Source: Acidobacteriota bacterium
Lineage (GTDB): Bacteria > Acidobacteriota > Blastocatellia > Pyrinomonadales > Pyrinomonadaceae
DNA: 11,689 nt
NCBI GenBank assembly: GCA_023436495.1
Contig: JAEZIT010000073.1
Location: 1-11,689, forward strand
Direction of reading: 5' to 3'
The notes beneath the pieces were generated by a model that saw nothing but the letters and a program-made list of their open reading frames with translations, was not told where the DNA came from and did no database searches. Below, in pieces: positions 6,018 through 11,580 of the stretch. The stretch's first letter is position 1, and the number at the start of each line of letters is the position of its first letter. Made by a program: the position numbers and the translations under genes.

Positions 6018-6446
6018 CTAAACAATGCCTCCTTCGAGGTCGGCACGGCTCACGAACTTCGTCTTTAGCGGCAGCTTCTGGGCCGCAAGGCGCATTGCCT
6101 CACGTGCCAATGCCTCGTCAACACCTTGGATCTCGTAGAGTACGCGGCCCGGTTTGACCACCGCAACCCAGTGATCGGGTGCGCCCTTTCCGCTTCCCAT
6201 ACGGGTTTCAGCCGGCTTCTTTGTGATCGGCTTGTCCGGGAATATTCGGATCCATACCTTTCCGCCGCGTTTGATGTGGCGGGTCATCGCGATACGTGCC
6301 GCTTCGATCTGACGATCCGTGATCCAGCCGGCTTCCAGTGTTTTAAGTCCGAAGTCGCCGAAGTTCAGCTTTTCGCCGCGTGTCGCCTTTCCGCGATTAC
6401 GGCCTTTCATGACTCTTCGGTGCTTGACCTTTTTCGGCATTAACAT
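6018..6446 (-). CDS. rplP: 50S ribosomal protein L16
   Basis: L16 binds near the A-site tRNA elbow and organises the large-subunit tRNA channel. The 142-residue product begins MLMPKKVKHRRVMKGRNRG and includes FGDFGLKTLEAGWITDRQIEAAR (about 29–51), the HIKRGGKVWIRIFPDKPITKKPAETRMGSGKG block (58–89), WVAVVKPGRVLYEI and a C-terminal AARKLP-like helix. Two ATGs (6446 and 6440) are possible; the first is chosen because the GAGG ribosome binding site (6456–6459) is 9 nt from it and 15 nt from the second, and MLMPK starts are common in the family. It follows rpsC by a 90-nt spacer and is 4 nt from rpmC. Confidence 0.98.
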   Translation of the reverse strand: MLMPKKVKHRRVMKGRNRGKATRGEKLNFGDFGLKTLEAGWITDRQIEAARIAMTRHIKRGGKVWIRIFPDKPITKKPAETRMGSGKGAPDHWVAVVKPGRVLYEIQGVDEALAREAMRLAAQKLPLKTKFVSRADLEGGIV

Positions 6447-6536
6447 AGCTTAATTCCTCGTTCGTCGTTGGTTGTTCGTTACATTCGCGATCTGGTTCGT
6501 ACAGCGAACTTGTGATCTACGAACAACTATCAAATT
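6447..6536. repeat. rpsC–rplP spacer palindromic element
   Basis: A perfect 9-bp inverted repeat, GTTGTTCGT (6471–6479) and ACGAACAAC (6519–6527), encloses nested pairs GATC (6489–6492)/GATC (6514–6517) and GTTCG (6495–6499)/CGAAC (6505–6509). The plus strand has TCGTTCGTCGTTGG at 6458–6471 beside the rplP start and CGAACAACTATC at 6520–6531 beside the rpsC stop; both strings recur exactly in the rpsS–rplV spacer. This is the fullest member of the family. No intrinsic-terminator U-run follows. Confidence 0.65.
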
Positions 6537-7280
6537 CTATCTGTTTCTATCGTCTCTTCTCGGCCTTCTGTCTCCGCGTCCGCGGCCGGCACTGCGATCG
6601 GCCTTGACCTCGTTGATCGGGTCGGACGTCGTTCCGCGTGCCATCGATGCGTTCGGGTCCAGGATCTCGCCGCGGTAGATCCATACCTTGATGCCGATGA
6701 TGCCGAATGTCGTTAGAGCTTCAGCGAATCCATAATCGATATCGGCGCGAAGCGTGTGCAGCGGCAGGCGGCCTTCCAGTGACCATTCCGTGCGGGCGAT
6801 CTCAGCTCCGTTCAGGCGGCCGGCGATCATCACCTTGATGCCCTGTGCCCCAAAACGCTGCGATTCTTCCATCGTCTTTTTCATCGCACGGCGAAATGCG
6901 ATACGTTTTTCGAGCTGCTGGGCGATCTTTTCAGCCTGAAGCTGGGCGTTCAGTTCCGGGTGCTTGATCTCCATGATCGAGATGATCACTTCACGGCCGG
7001 TCTTTCTCGAAAGGTCTTCGCGCAGTTTGTCGATCTCCGCACCTTTGCGGCCGATGATGATACCCGGACGGGCCGTGTAGATCACGATCTTCAGACGGGC
7101 AGCGGCACGTTCGATGTCGATGTGCGATACACCGCCGCCGGCAAATCTCTTTTTAAGATCGCGTTTGAGCTTAAGGTCTTCAGCGAGAAACTCCGCGAAT
7201 TCCTGTTTGGCGAACCAATGTGAGTGCCAGTCCTTGTTATATCCGACCCTAAATCCGTATGGATGAACTTTCTGTCCCAT
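6537..7280 (-). CDS. rpsC: 30S ribosomal protein S3
   Basis: S3 forms part of the mRNA entry channel of the 30S head with S4 and S5 and contributes to helicase activity. The 247-residue product begins MGQKVHPYGFRVGYNKDWHS. The KH type II domain has the GxxG-type loop GIIIGRKG at 73–80, and the basic stretch FRRAMKK (129–135) corresponds to the region of the helicase-associated Arg/Lys residues. The C-terminal domain has GRLNGAEIARTEW (154–166), GRLPLHTLRADIDYGFAEA (170–188) and IGIKVWIYRGEI (195–206). The last 15–20 residues are an Arg/Asp/Gly-rich tail, a common variable region. It lies 11 nt after rplV. The ribosome binding site is weak (AGAGAGAA). Confidence 0.98.
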   Translation of the reverse strand: MGQKVHPYGFRVGYNKDWHSHWFAKQEFAEFLAEDLKLKRDLKKRFAGGGVSHIDIERAAARLKIVIYTARPGIIIGRKGAEIDKLREDLSRKTGREVIISIMEIKHPELNAQLQAEKIAQQLEKRIAFRRAMKKTMEESQRFGAQGIKVMIAGRLNGAEIARTEWSLEGRLPLHTLRADIDYGFAEALTTFGIIGIKVWIYRGEILDPNASMARGTTSDPINEVKADRSAGRGRGDRRPRRDDRNR

Positions 7281-7291
7281 AAATATTCTCT

Positions 7292-7969
7292 CTACTGTCT
7301 TTCGAGGTCCTCGTTAATATTCTGCTGAGCCTCGTCGGCCGGCTTGGTTTCGTTCAGTTCCGCAGGTGTCTGCGTAGTAGTGTTCTTAGCGTCCGCCGCC
7401 TCTGCGTTGTTATGCGCTTCCTGCGCGTCGGCTTGCTTTTTCGCCTTCGAAGCCTTCGTTTCCTTCGGCTCTGCCGAAGTTTCAGCCGTCTCTGCCTTTG
7501 CGGTCTTCTTCGCCGGAGCCTTCTTTGCCGGTGCCTTTTTGGCGGTCTCCGTCGCAGATCCGGCGGCCTCCGCCTTCTTCGCTTTGGCCTTCAGTGCCTT
7601 CTCGTCCTTTTCCTGAGCTTCGCTCGTGACCTGTATCGTGATGTGGCAATAGTGCCTCTGTTCACGATATGCACGGCCCTGCGGTGCCGGACGCATTCGG
7701 CGGCGGCCCTTCGTCGGGCCCATATCGACAAAACAGCTCTTTACCCAGAGATCGTCCGGATCGATCGCGATGTTCTGCTGTTCCGCCTGGTACGTCGCAT
7801 TCGCGATCGCCGACTGCAGCGTTTTTGCGATCGGGTCTGCCGCACGCTTGTCCGTAAACTTAAGGATCGCAAGTGCCCGCGAGACGTTCTGTCCACGGAT
7901 CATGTCGATCACCAGCCGAGCTTTTCGCGGCGAGCCTTTCAAATATTTCGTTTTTGCTATCGCTTCCAT
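7292..7969 (-). CDS. rplV: 50S ribosomal protein L22 with ~108-residue low-complexity C-terminal tail
   Basis: L22 contacts all six 23S domains; its beta-hairpin lines the nascent-chain tunnel constriction and its globular part lies on the surface at the exit port. The core (1–117) is standard: KYLKGSPRKARLVIDMIRG (8–26), A-ILKFTDKRAADPIAKTLQSA (34–54), then the hairpin tip GPTKGRRRMRPAPQGRAY (84–101) and HITIQV. A normal L22 stops near 110–115. Here residues 118–225 are an Ala/Lys/Glu/Thr-rich tail, first lysine-rich with the tandem unit KKAPA (144–148, 149–153), then acidic and Asn/Gln-rich to the end. The frame is continuous with no frameshift. The start follows the palindromic rpsS–rplV spacer, with only a weak ribosome binding site. 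Confidence 0.97.
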   Translation of the reverse strand: MEAIAKTKYLKGSPRKARLVIDMIRGQNVSRALAILKFTDKRAADPIAKTLQSAIANATYQAEQQNIAIDPDDLWVKSCFVDMGPTKGRRRMRPAPQGRAYREQRHYCHITIQVTSEAQEKDEKALKAKAKKAEAAGSATETAKKAPAKKAPAKKTAKAETAETSAEPKETKASKAKKQADAQEAHNNAEAADAKNTTTQTPAELNETKPADEAQQNINEDLERQ

Positions 7970-8030
7970 GCTTTTAGTTTGTCGTTCGTCGTTGGCTGTT
8001 CGCGGCGGTCCGCGAACAACTATCTAAGAA
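7970..8030. repeat. rpsS–rplV spacer palindromic element
   Basis: TGTTCGCGG (7997–8005) and CCGCGAACA (8010–8018) form a perfect 9-bp stem with a 4-nt CGGT loop. The plus strand shows TCGTTCGTCGTTGG at 7982–7995 beside the rplV start and CGAACAACTATC at 8013–8024, both exactly as in the rpsC–rplP spacer. A 9-nt direct repeat AACTATCTA (8018–8026 and 8029–8037) runs into the rpsS stop codon, so the stop codon region itself is part of a duplication. Confidence 0.65.
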
Positions 8031-8321
8031 CTATCTACGTTTCGCCGCTTTCTCGGCCTTGGTTCCCGGATGCCCTTTATAAGTGCGCGTCGGTGAAAAT
8101 TCGCCGAGCTTATGTCCGACCATGTTTTCCGTTACGAATACCGGGATATGGCGTTTGCCGTTATGAACCCCGAAGGTCAAACCGACCATTTCCGGCGTGA
8201 TCGTCGAACGACGCGACCAGGTCTTGATCGCGGGCGGCTTCTTTCCGCCGTCGGCGATGCGCTGCAGCGCCTTCGAAACACTCAAATCAATAAATGGGCC
8301 TTTCTTTAGTGAACGTGGCAT
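8031..8321 (-). CDS. rpsS: 30S ribosomal protein S19
   Basis: S19 sits in the 30S head with S13 and contacts the A-site finger region. The 96-residue product is of normal length, starting MPRSLKKGPFIDLSVSKALQ, with KTWSRRSTITPEMVGLTFGVHNGKRHIPVFVTENMVGHKLGEFSPTRT spread over about 33–80, which contains the family signature (STITPxMVG, VHNGK-HIPV, MVGHKLGEF). The C-terminus is short and basic (KAEKAAKRR). The gene starts 7 nt after rplB; its AAGGA ribosome binding site lies in the last codons of rplB. It precedes rplV by a 61-nt spacer with a palindrome. Confidence 0.98.
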   Translation of the reverse strand: MPRSLKKGPFIDLSVSKALQRIADGGKKPPAIKTWSRRSTITPEMVGLTFGVHNGKRHIPVFVTENMVGHKLGEFSPTRTYKGHPGTKAEKAAKRR

Positions 8322-8328
8322 AACTTAA

Positions 8329-9159
8329 TTATTTCCTTCTCCGATCCCTCACGATCATGTTGTTCGTGCGTTTGTTCCGCCGGGTCTTATATCCCCGCGT
8401 CGGCTGTCCCCACGGCGTCACCGGATGGCGTCCGCCTGAGGTCTTGCCTTCACCGCCGCCGTGCGGGTGATCGACTGGGTTCATCGCTACGCCGCGGACC
8501 TTGGGTCGCTTGCCCATCCAGCGGCTGCGGCCGGCTTTGCCGAGTGAAACGTTCTCGTGTTCGGTGTTGCCTACCTGTCCCACGGTCGCCATGCAAACCA
8601 CCGGAACCCTTCTGACCTCGCCCGAAGGCATGCGGAGCTGAGCGTGATCGCCCTCTTTCGCTACGATCTGTGCGAAGCCGCCCGCCGAGCGTACAAGCTG
8701 TCCGCCCTTTCCGGGACGCAGCTCGATGTTATGAACTTCCGTACCGAGCGGAATGTTCTTGATCGGCAGAGCATTTCCCGGAAGGATGTCGGCGTCCGCA
8801 CCACTTAAGATCGTCGTGCCCACTTTCAGGCCGACCGGAGCAATGATGTAGCGCTTCTCGCCGTCGAGGTACGTGATCAGGGCGATATGAGCCGAGCGGT
8901 TCGGATCGTATTCGATCTGCGAAACGCGTCCGGGAATGCCGGCTTTGTCACGCTTGAAATCGATCACGCGGTAAAATCGCTTGTGGCCTCCGCCGCGGCG
9001 GCGGATCGTGATCCTGCCGTCGTTATTGCGTCCGGAAATTCTCTTCTTCGGTTCAAGCAGCGATTTCTCGGGTGCTGCTCCCGGCGTCAATTCATCGCGC
9101 GTCAGATATGTCTGATAGCGTCTCGCCGGCGATGTCGGTTTTAATCTCTTGATTCCCAT
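8329..9159 (-). CDS. rplB: 50S ribosomal protein L2
   Basis: L2 is essential for peptidyl-transferase centre assembly and for subunit association (bridge B7b). The 276-residue product has normal length. It begins MGIKRLKPTSPARRY and includes RNNDGRITIRRRGGGHKRFYR within 44–64, the RNA-binding OB and SH3-like domains with EYDPNRSAHIALITYLDGEKRYIIAP (83–108), and the conserved C-terminal segment VAMNPVDHPHGGGEG (224–238) with the His residue implicated in the peptidyl-transferase region, followed by GRHPVTPWG. It follows rplW after a 126-nt spacer, the longest gap in the window, and precedes rpsS by 7 nt. The ribosome binding site is weak. No anomalies in the protein. Confidence 0.99.
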   Translation of the reverse strand: MGIKRLKPTSPARRYQTYLTRDELTPGAAPEKSLLEPKKRISGRNNDGRITIRRRGGGHKRFYRVIDFKRDKAGIPGRVSQIEYDPNRSAHIALITYLDGEKRYIIAPVGLKVGTTILSGADADILPGNALPIKNIPLGTEVHNIELRPGKGGQLVRSAGGFAQIVAKEGDHAQLRMPSGEVRRVPVVCMATVGQVGNTEHENVSLGKAGRSRWMGKRPKVRGVAMNPVDHPHGGGEGKTSGGRHPVTPWGQPTRGYKTRRNKRTNNMIVRDRRRK

Positions 9160-9285
9160 ATTCCAATCTCGGAATGCGGATTTTGAAGTGCTGATCTCAT
9201 TCTGATCGATCGCTTCCTTTCCGCTTCAACTTAATTTGCGAAGTACGGAACAAATCCGCAATCCGCCATCCCAGATCCGCAATCG
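9160..9285. repeat. rplW–rplB spacer with ATCCGCAATC repeats
   Basis: The longest intergenic stretch in the window. GGAATGCGGATTT (9171–9183) pairs with AAATCCGCAATCC (9252–9264) at 12 of 13 positions, with TTGAAG (9183–9188)/CTTCAA (9224–9229) inside. ATCCGCAATC is directly repeated at 9254–9263 and 9275–9284, 21 nt apart, the second copy ending next to the rplW stop. The sequence family differs from the CGAACAAC elements elsewhere in the operon. No coding potential or terminator is visible. Confidence 0.6.
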
Positions 9286-9615
9286 TTAGATTGCTTCCGC
9301 GTAATCGACCATCGGCTCACCCTTTCTCAGGGTCACATAGGCCTTTTTCCAATCCGGACGACGTCCTTCCTGGCGGCCTCGCCGTTTCATCTTGCCTTCG
9401 TACTGGACCGTGCGAACCGCTGAGACCTTTACGTTAAAGATCTCTTCGACGGCTCCCTTGATGTCCGCCTTCGTCGCCTTTTTATCGACGCGAAACGTCA
9501 GCACCTGGCCCTGTTTCCGATCTTCGTTCTCTTCGGTCGAATCTTCTTTAAGAATTACGCTCTTTTCCGTTACGACCGGCGACTTCAAAATTTCCCAGGT
9601 TCCCAATTTACTCAT
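9286..9615 (-). CDS. rplW: 50S ribosomal protein L23 with acidic loop insertion
   Basis: L23 is the main docking site at the exit port for trigger factor, SRP and SecY. The 109-residue product has the family N-terminus (EILKSPVVTEKS, 8–19); Glu17 in VTEK matches the trigger-factor-contacting Glu of E. coli L23. After it, ILKEDSTEENEDRKQGQVLT (20–39) is about ten residues longer than the equivalent E. coli segment and very acidic. The rest is normal: FRVDKKATKADIKGAVEEIFNVKV (40–63), GKMKRRGRQEGRRPDWKKAYVTL (74–96). The ATG overlaps the rplD stop (ATGAGTAA, 8 nt), a classical translational coupling arrangement. Confidence 0.97.
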   Translation of the reverse strand: MSKLGTWEILKSPVVTEKSVILKEDSTEENEDRKQGQVLTFRVDKKATKADIKGAVEEIFNVKVSAVRTVQYEGKMKRRGRQEGRRPDWKKAYVTLRKGEPMVDYAEAI

Positions 9616-10375
9616 TTTCAGCCGCCTCCTCTGTCGTTTCTACCGCTGCGGCCTTTTCAGCCTTTGGCTTTGCGGCACGCTTCGCCTTCGGTTTCTCTTC
9701 CACAGCCGGCGCCGCCTCTGCACTGCTCTCGCGTTTCGGGTCAAGCAGCTCGTTCAGCTCTTCGATCGCTGATTTCGAGATAAGAAGCTTTTCGTGATAA
9801 AGCAGGTCGTAGATATTCAGTCCGAAGCTGTTCGTGACCTTTGTCTTCTGGACGTTTCGCGACGAAAGCACAAGATTTTCGTTATCCAGCGAATCGACGA
9901 TCAGCATCTTTATCTGCTTCTTCGCTTCACCGAGGTCCAGCGTTGCGATCGTGCCCAGAAAATCTTTCGTCTTAGGGCCGGCAAGTCCGAATTCGTCGAT
10001 GACGATCAGGTTGCCTTCGCGAAGCCGCTCCGACAGTGCCGAACGCAGTGCGCCGCGGCGCATTTTCTTCGGCATCTTGTATGACCAATCGCGGGGCTGC
10101 GGGCCGTGAACGTTGCCGCCGCCTTTCCAAAGGGGCGACCGTAAGCTGGCGACCCGGGCGCGTCCCGTGCCTTTCTGCTTCCAGAGCTTCCTGCCCGATC
10201 CCGAAACGTTTCCGCGTGTCTTCGTCGCGGATGTTCCCTGGCGGCCGTTGGCCTGGAAATTCCGGACCGCGGCATGGATCAGGGCCTCGTTCAGCTCGAC
10301 GCCGAAAACGGCATCCGACAGCGTCACTTCGCCGACTTCCTTATTCTTCAAATTGCGAACCTTTACGGTAGGCAT
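9608..10375 (-). CDS. rplD: 50S ribosomal protein L4 with Ala/Lys/Glu C-terminal tail
   Basis: L4 lines the exit tunnel constriction with L22; in E. coli it also represses the S10 operon. The 255-residue product begins MPTVKVRNLKNKEVGEVTLS. The long tunnel loop is visible at about 42–98 (GSGRKLWKQKGTGRARVAS, then SPLWKGGG and HGPQPRDWSYKMPKKMRR), followed by a C-terminal domain with LIVIDEF and the FGLNIYDLLYHEKLLISKSA motif (184–203). The common L4 ends about residue 207–212; here residues 213–255 form an Ala/Lys/Glu-rich tail with KPKAKRAAKPKAEKAA. An upstream ATG at 10435 was rejected because it adds non-family sequence; CGGAG lies 8 nt before the chosen ATG. The stop overlaps rplW by 8 nt. 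Confidence 0.97.
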   Translation of the reverse strand: MPTVKVRNLKNKEVGEVTLSDAVFGVELNEALIHAAVRNFQANGRQGTSATKTRGNVSGSGRKLWKQKGTGRARVASLRSPLWKGGGNVHGPQPRDWSYKMPKKMRRGALRSALSERLREGNLIVIDEFGLAGPKTKDFLGTIATLDLGEAKKQIKMLIVDSLDNENLVLSSRNVQKTKVTNSFGLNIYDLLYHEKLLISKSAIEELNELLDPKRESSAEAAPAVEEKPKAKRAAKPKAEKAAAVETTEEAAENE

Positions 10376-10455
10376 AATTCTCACTCCGTGTCGGTGTGCA
10401 GCGGGCGGTCTATCGTGAACAGATATTCTGGGCACCGGTCACCGTCCGCCGACCG
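10376..10455. repeat. rplC–rplD spacer with imperfect inverted repeat
   Basis: GCGGGCGGT (10401–10409) and ACCGTCCGC (10441–10449) pair at 8 of 9 positions on either side of a 31-nt loop, with an outer CGGT (10392–10395)/ACCG (10452–10455) pair that reaches the rplC stop. The odd pair is G opposite T on the plus strand, i.e. C opposite A in the mRNA. It has a different sequence from the CGAACAAC family. No U-run follows. Confidence 0.5.
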
Positions 10456-11094
10456 CTAGCTTTTCTTAACAACAACCAAACTTCCGTTCGCTCCGGGTAC
10501 AGCACCGCGAACCATCAAAAGATTATTTTCCGCATCGACCTTAGCGACCGTCAGGCCCTTCACCGTCACACGTTCATCGCCCATATGGCCGGACGAACGC
10601 GTTCCCTTGATAACTCGTGAAGGATAAGCCGACTGGCCGATCGAACCCGGTGCGCGGACGCTCATTGAACCGTGCGATTCGGGGCCGCGATGAAACTTGT
10701 GTCGTTTGATCGTACCCGCGAAACCGCGTCCTTTCGATCGCCCTACAACTTCGATCTTGTCTCCGTCGGCAAAGACGTCGACTTTGATCTGATCGCCGAC
10801 AGCCGCTTCCGGTTCCGTGCTGAGACGGATCTCCTTCAGGATGCGCGTCGGAGGCACACCGCCGCCGGTCTTTTCAAAATGGCCGCGAAGCGGTTTGGTG
10901 ACGTTCTTCAGCCGAACGGGCTTGTCTTCCACCAATCCGAGTTGAACAGCATTGTAACCGTCCTTTCCGGCCGCGCTTTTGGTCTGAACGACAACGCAGG
11001 GGCCTGCTTTGATGACGGTGACCGGTGTTACCGTTCCGTCTTCAGCAAAGAGCTGCGTCATTCCGACCTTTCTTCCAATGATTCCGCTAATCAT
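10456..11094 (-). CDS. rplC: 50S ribosomal protein L3
   Basis: L3 is an early assembly protein whose central extension reaches toward the peptidyl-transferase centre. The 212-residue product is normal in length. It begins MISGIIGRKVGMTQLFAEDG, and the extension reads GRGFAGTIKRHKF (122–134), GPESHGS (137–143), RAPGSIGQ (147–154). Gln154 is at the position of the PrmB-methylated Gln of E. coli L3. Instead of the common KxMAGHMG the next segment is KGTRSSGHMGDERVTVKGL (163–181), a lineage-flavoured variant. The C-terminus (RGAVPGANGSLVVVKKS) is standard. It follows rpsJ after a 96-nt spacer. The ribosome binding site is weak. Confidence 0.98.
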   Translation of the reverse strand: MISGIIGRKVGMTQLFAEDGTVTPVTVIKAGPCVVVQTKSAAGKDGYNAVQLGLVEDKPVRLKNVTKPLRGHFEKTGGGVPPTRILKEIRLSTEPEAAVGDQIKVDVFADGDKIEVVGRSKGRGFAGTIKRHKFHRGPESHGSMSVRAPGSIGQSAYPSRVIKGTRSSGHMGDERVTVKGLTVAKVDAENNLLMVRGAVPGANGSLVVVKKS

Positions 11095-11190
11095 ATTCTT
11101 ATTGCTCGTCGTCAGTTGTTCGTCGATGTATCAAAGCCCGTGGGCCGGAATGGCCTCTCAGGCGGTTAATGCCGAATATCGAACTACCGA
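11095..11190. repeat. rpsJ–rplC spacer, degenerate palindromic element
   Basis: GTTGTTCG (11115–11122) and CGAACTAC (11180–11187) match as an inverted repeat at 7 of 8 positions and reach nearly to the rpsJ stop. Smaller GC-rich hairpins lie inside (GCCC/GGGC around 11136–11145; GGCC at 11143–11146 and 11152–11155). Beside the rplC start the plus strand TTGCTCGTCGTCAG (11103–11116 region) resembles TCGTTCGTCGTTGG of other spacers at about 10 of 14 positions. It is probably a decayed member of the family. Confidence 0.45.
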
Positions 11191-11511
11191 CTAGTTTTTA
11201 CCGAATGCCTTGATCTCGACGTCGACGCCGGCCGGCAGATCCAATTTCATCAAAGCGTCCACCGTTTCGGCCGTCGGGTCCAGGATGTCCATCAGGCGTT
11301 TGTGCGTCCTGATCTCAAACTGCTCACGCGATTTCTTATCGACGTGCGGCGATCTCAAAACCGTCCATTTGTTCTTGATGGTCGGAAGGGGGATCGGCCC
11401 CGCAATTCTCGCTCCCGTCCTCTTCGCCGTCTCGACGATCTCCTGCGTGGACTGGTCCAATACGCGGTGATCGTAGGCTTTCAACTTGATGCGAATTTTT
11501 TCGTTTAACAT
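11191..11511 (-). CDS. rpsJ: 30S ribosomal protein S10 (NusE)
   Basis: S10 is a 30S head protein and, as NusE, pairs with NusB in antitermination and binds NusG to couple transcription with translation. The 106-residue product starts MLNEKIRIKLKAYDHRVLDQ and contains the family blocks STQEIVETAKRTGARIAGPIPLPT (21–44), the long loop with KNKWTVLRSPHVDKKSREQFE (within 46–66) and RTHKRLMDILDPTAETVDALMKLDLPAGVDVEIK. The frame stays open 15 codons further upstream (to 11556) but those residues come from the hairpin in the tuf–rpsJ spacer and are not family sequence. It follows tuf after 69 nt, a fused str–S10 layout. The ribosome binding site is weak. Confidence 0.98.
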   Translation of the reverse strand: MLNEKIRIKLKAYDHRVLDQSTQEIVETAKRTGARIAGPIPLPTIKNKWTVLRSPHVDKKSREQFEIRTHKRLMDILDPTAETVDALMKLDLPAGVDVEIKAFGKN

Positions 11512-11580
11512 AAAATTTCGTTCATCGCCCGCTGATGGTTGTTCGCAGCGAGCCACGAACAGCCATCAGCGGATCGATCA
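11512..11580. repeat. tuf–rpsJ spacer with a 17-nt-arm inverted repeat
   Basis: CCGCTGATGGTTGTTCG (11529–11545) and CGAACAGCCATCAGCGG (11556–11572) pair as 10 bp, one mismatched position, then 6 bp, around a 10-nt loop. It is the strongest inverted repeat in the window. It begins 8 nt after the tuf stop and ends 17 nt before the rpsJ ATG. The mRNA after the stem reads GCGATGAACGAAATTTT, without the U-run of an intrinsic terminator directly on the stem. The plus-strand TCGTTCATCG (11518–11527) near the rpsJ start links it to the family in the rplN, rplP and rplV spacers. Confidence 0.7.

Noticed and set aside
7412..8200. Long plus-strand open frame (about 262 codons) opposite rplV and rpsS
   Set aside because: It lies antisense to certain ribosomal genes, is Arg/Leu/Cys-rich as expected from the complement of Ala/Lys/Glu-rich codons, and has no recognisable domain.
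11512..11556. Upstream ATG extending rpsJ by 15 codons
   Set aside because: Those codons come from the tuf–rpsJ hairpin; the S10 family starts at MLNEKIRIKL.
11512..11580. Intrinsic terminator after tuf
   Set aside because: The stem is strong, but no U-run directly follows in the transcript; AAATTTT lies about 10 nt later next to the rpsJ ATG.
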